Source: Rhodobacterales bacterium LSUCC0387
GTDB taxonomy: Bacteria; Pseudomonadota; Alphaproteobacteria; Rhodobacterales; Rhodobacteraceae
DNA: 64,000 nucleotides
NCBI GenBank assembly: GCA_015689775.1
Contig: WVSR01000001.1
Location: 683,501 to 747,500, forward strand
Direction: 5' to 3'
This document shows positions 62,475 through 64,000 of this stretch, in pieces (positions within the stretch are counted from its first letter, which is position 1; each line of letters opens with the position of its first letter). The notes under the pieces are model-generated. The model saw only the letters and a list, made by a program, of their open reading frames with translations. It made no database searches and had not been told where the DNA came from. The position numbers and the translations under genes are program-made.

Positions 62475-63761
62475 ATGAAAAAGTCGGCGGCCCCCATGGA
62501 TCCTCAGGGGTTTTTGCGGGATATCTTTAACGCGGCGATTGCCGCCGTTGATCCGCGTGCAATCCTTGCCCAGTATTTGCCTCAGCGCCCAAAGGGCCGT
62601 GTGGTGGTTATGGGGGCGGGTAAGGCCACAGCGCGGATGGCGCAGGCGGTTGAGGCCGCATGGGGGCCATGCGAGGGGCTCATTGCAGTGCCGTATGGCG
62701 CAAGCCTGCCTTTGCGGGGGATAGAGGTGGTAGAAACCGCCCACCCCGTCCCTGACGCGGCCAGTGAAGCCACGGCGGTGCGTCTGCTTGAACTGGTGCA
62801 AGGCCTAGGCGCGGATGATCTCGCGCTGTTTCTCATTTCAGGTGGGGGATCGGCGCTTTTGGCCGCCCCTGCCGAAGGGGTTAGTCTCGCTGATAAGCAA
62901 GCGGTGCATCGCGCGCTGTTGCGCTCGGGCGCGTCCATTTCGCAAATGAATATTCTGCGAAAGCAGCTATCAGCAATCAAAGGCGGCCATCTGGCCGTGG
63001 CAGCCCATCCCGCGCAGGTGGTGACCCTCTTGATCTCGGATGTCCCGGGCGATGACCCCGCGATTATTGCATCAGGGCCGACTGTGCCTGACCCATCAAC
63101 AAAAGATGAGGCGCGCGCAATCGTGGGGCGCTACGCCCTTGATCTGCCGTCAAGCGTATCGGCGCGCCTTGCGTCAGGGCAGGGCACGCCGTCCGCGGAT
63201 CACCCTGTTTTTGGGGCTGCACAGACCCATATGATTGCAACGCCTATGGCGGCGTTGCGCGCCGCGCAAGCTCGCGCGGAGGCGCTTTGGCCTGATCTTA
63301 ACGTGGTGATCTTGGGCGACGCTTTGGAGGGGGAGGCGCGCGATTTGGGCCAAGCCATGGCAGGGATCACGCAATCCATCTTGCGTCACGGCGCACCATT
63401 CTCTGCGCCTGTATTGCTTTTGTCAGGCGGAGAAACCACCGTCACCATTGGGCAGACCAAGCCCGGGCGGGGTGGCCGCAATTCCGAGTTTCTTTTGTCC
63501 TTTGCCATCTATGCTCCTGAAGGGGTCTATGCTTTGGCCTGTGATACTGATGGGATAGATGGGGCGGGCACTAATGCGGGCGCGATCTGGTCGCCGCGCG
63601 TGGCCCGCCAAGGCGCAGATCTTGATAAACGCGCCTTCCTTGCTGCCCATGATGCGTTGCAGTTTTTTGAGATGGCAGATGGGGTTGTCACAACTGGCCC
63701 AACCCATACCAACGTGAATGATTTTCGGGCCATCCTGATCCCTGCGGATGCCACGCTATGA
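62475..63761 (+). CDS. Glycerate 2-kinase (MOFRL family, GckA/TtuD-like)
   Basis: 428 residues of the glycerate kinase/hydroxypyruvate reductase-like family with a MOFRL C-terminal region. Family words: VVMGAGKATARMAQAVE near residue 46, LFLISGGGSALLAAP, KQLSAIKGGHLA, LLISDVPGDDPAIIASGPTVPDP, and GGETTVTIGQTKPGRGGRNSEFLLSFA at the end. It makes 2-phosphoglycerate from glycerate, sending carbon into lower glycolysis. Together with the dehydrogenase and TRAP genes it completes a small catabolic operon. Its stop overlaps the mnmH start (ATGA). Confidence 0.9.
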   Translation: MKKSAAPMDPQGFLRDIFNAAIAAVDPRAILAQYLPQRPKGRVVVMGAGKATARMAQAVEAAWGPCEGLIAVPYGASLPLRGIEVVETAHPVPDAASEATAVRLLELVQGLGADDLALFLISGGGSALLAAPAEGVSLADKQAVHRALLRSGASISQMNILRKQLSAIKGGHLAVAAHPAQVVTLLISDVPGDDPAIIASGPTVPDPSTKDEARAIVGRYALDLPSSVSARLASGQGTPSADHPVFGAAQTHMIATPMAALRAAQARAEALWPDLNVVILGDALEGEARDLGQAMAGITQSILRHGAPFSAPVLLLSGGETTVTIGQTKPGRGGRNSEFLLSFAIYAPEGVYALACDTDGIDGAGTNAGAIWSPRVARQGADLDKRAFLAAHDALQFFEMADGVVTTGPTHTNVNDFRAILIPADATL

Positions 63762-64000
63762 TTGCCCTTGATGGTTTGAATTTTGCGGCCCTCTCCGAAT
63801 TTGATGCGATATTGGATGTTCGCAGCCCGTCTGAATTTGCAGAAGATCATATGCCCAATGCCATCAGTTGCCCCGTGCTGTCCGATGAGGAGCGCGCGCG
63901 GGTTGGCACGGTCTATAAGCAAGACAGTCCCTTTGCTGCGCGCAAGATCGGGGCGGCATTGGTTGCGCGGAACGCGGCGCATCACATTGAAACCCAACTG
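63758..64000 (+). CDS. mnmH: tRNA 2-selenouridine synthase, N-terminal part (cut by window edge)
   Basis: First 81 codons of MnmH (SelU/YbbB). The rhodanese domain start is visible as FDAILDVRSPSEFAEDHMPNA with DEERARVGTVYKQDSPFAARKIGA, which is the characteristic MnmH linker. The catalytic Cys and the P-loop domain are beyond the window. It would exchange sulfur for selenium or add a geranyl group at the wobble uridine of certain tRNAs. The start overlaps the glycerate kinase stop, so it is translated from the same message, though the function is unrelated. Confidence 0.88.
   Translation, partial: MIALDGLNFAALSEFDAILDVRSPSEFAEDHMPNAISCPVLSDEERARVGTVYKQDSPFAARKIGAALVARNAAHHIETQL

Noticed and set aside
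53801-64000. Second tRNA-Ser 3' copy that would bound an island
   Set aside because: A search by eye for the 3' end of tRNA-Ser downstream found only a chance CTCCGCCA inside dctM, so no attachment pair is claimed.

Overview
The window looks like a chromosomal segment of a Rhodobacteraceae-type alphaproteobacterium. The grounds are family-level resemblance and gene order: mreB-mreC-mreD-mrdA, a gcvT-gcvH-gcvP operon behind a tandem glycine riboswitch, ihfB-lapA-trpF-trpB, class I lysyl-tRNA synthetase, an FeS-type bacterial photolyase, an NDUFS4-like complex I subunit and a TRAP transporter operon. Species cannot be named from the sequence alone.

Layout. 1-2845 (minus): cell-shape operon mreB, mreC, mreD and the start of mrdA. 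2991-4820 (minus): leuA behind a leucine-rich leader peptide with attenuator-like stems. 4919-9195 (plus): SDR, FeS-photolyase, 2OG-Fe(II) oxygenase, gltX. 9273-11787: 5-oxoprolinase operon pxpB-pxpC-pxpA. 11889-16454: glycine riboswitch and glycine cleavage operon. 16458-29986: mostly housekeeping genes (ettA, nadD, dacB, lysS, trmL, a lytic transglycosylase, uvrB, NDUFS4-like) plus small conserved proteins.

30046-44356 is a compound genomic island in a tRNA-Arg(TCT) gene. Three copies of the attachment core are visible: a complete tRNA at 30046-30122, an almost complete copy at 41367-41443, and a 38-base 3' fragment at 44319-44356. The first unit (about 11.3 kb) carries a tyrosine integrase, a run of small coupled genes, a primase-helicase with a cluster of TGTCGCC iterons at its 3' end, and paired AGCGAGAC repeats just inside both ends that look like integrase arm sites. 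Its cargo is a surface-directed cluster: an inverse-autotransporter beta-barrel without a passenger, an unknown secreted protein, a polysaccharide-lyase-like protein with an N-terminal peptidoglycan-binding domain, and a Ca-binding FG-GAP/VCBS protein with a C-terminal peptidoglycan-binding domain. The second unit holds a glycosidase-like protein flanked by an imperfect direct repeat of about 70 bp and a nuclease, and has no integrase.

44580-53890: core genome again (ihfB, lapA, trpF, trpB, pth, rplY, an MFS transporter, lldD-like, trpA, ychF, tRNA-Ser). 53891-56300 contains a DUF1330 protein and a GMC oxidoreductase whose codon use differs from its neighbours, probably acquired. 56462-58192 holds small proteins. 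58386-63761 is a TRAP transporter with a beta-hydroxyacid dehydrogenase and a glycerate kinase, which together suggest uptake of a C3/C4 hydroxy acid and conversion through tartronate semialdehyde to phosphoglycerate. The window ends inside mnmH.
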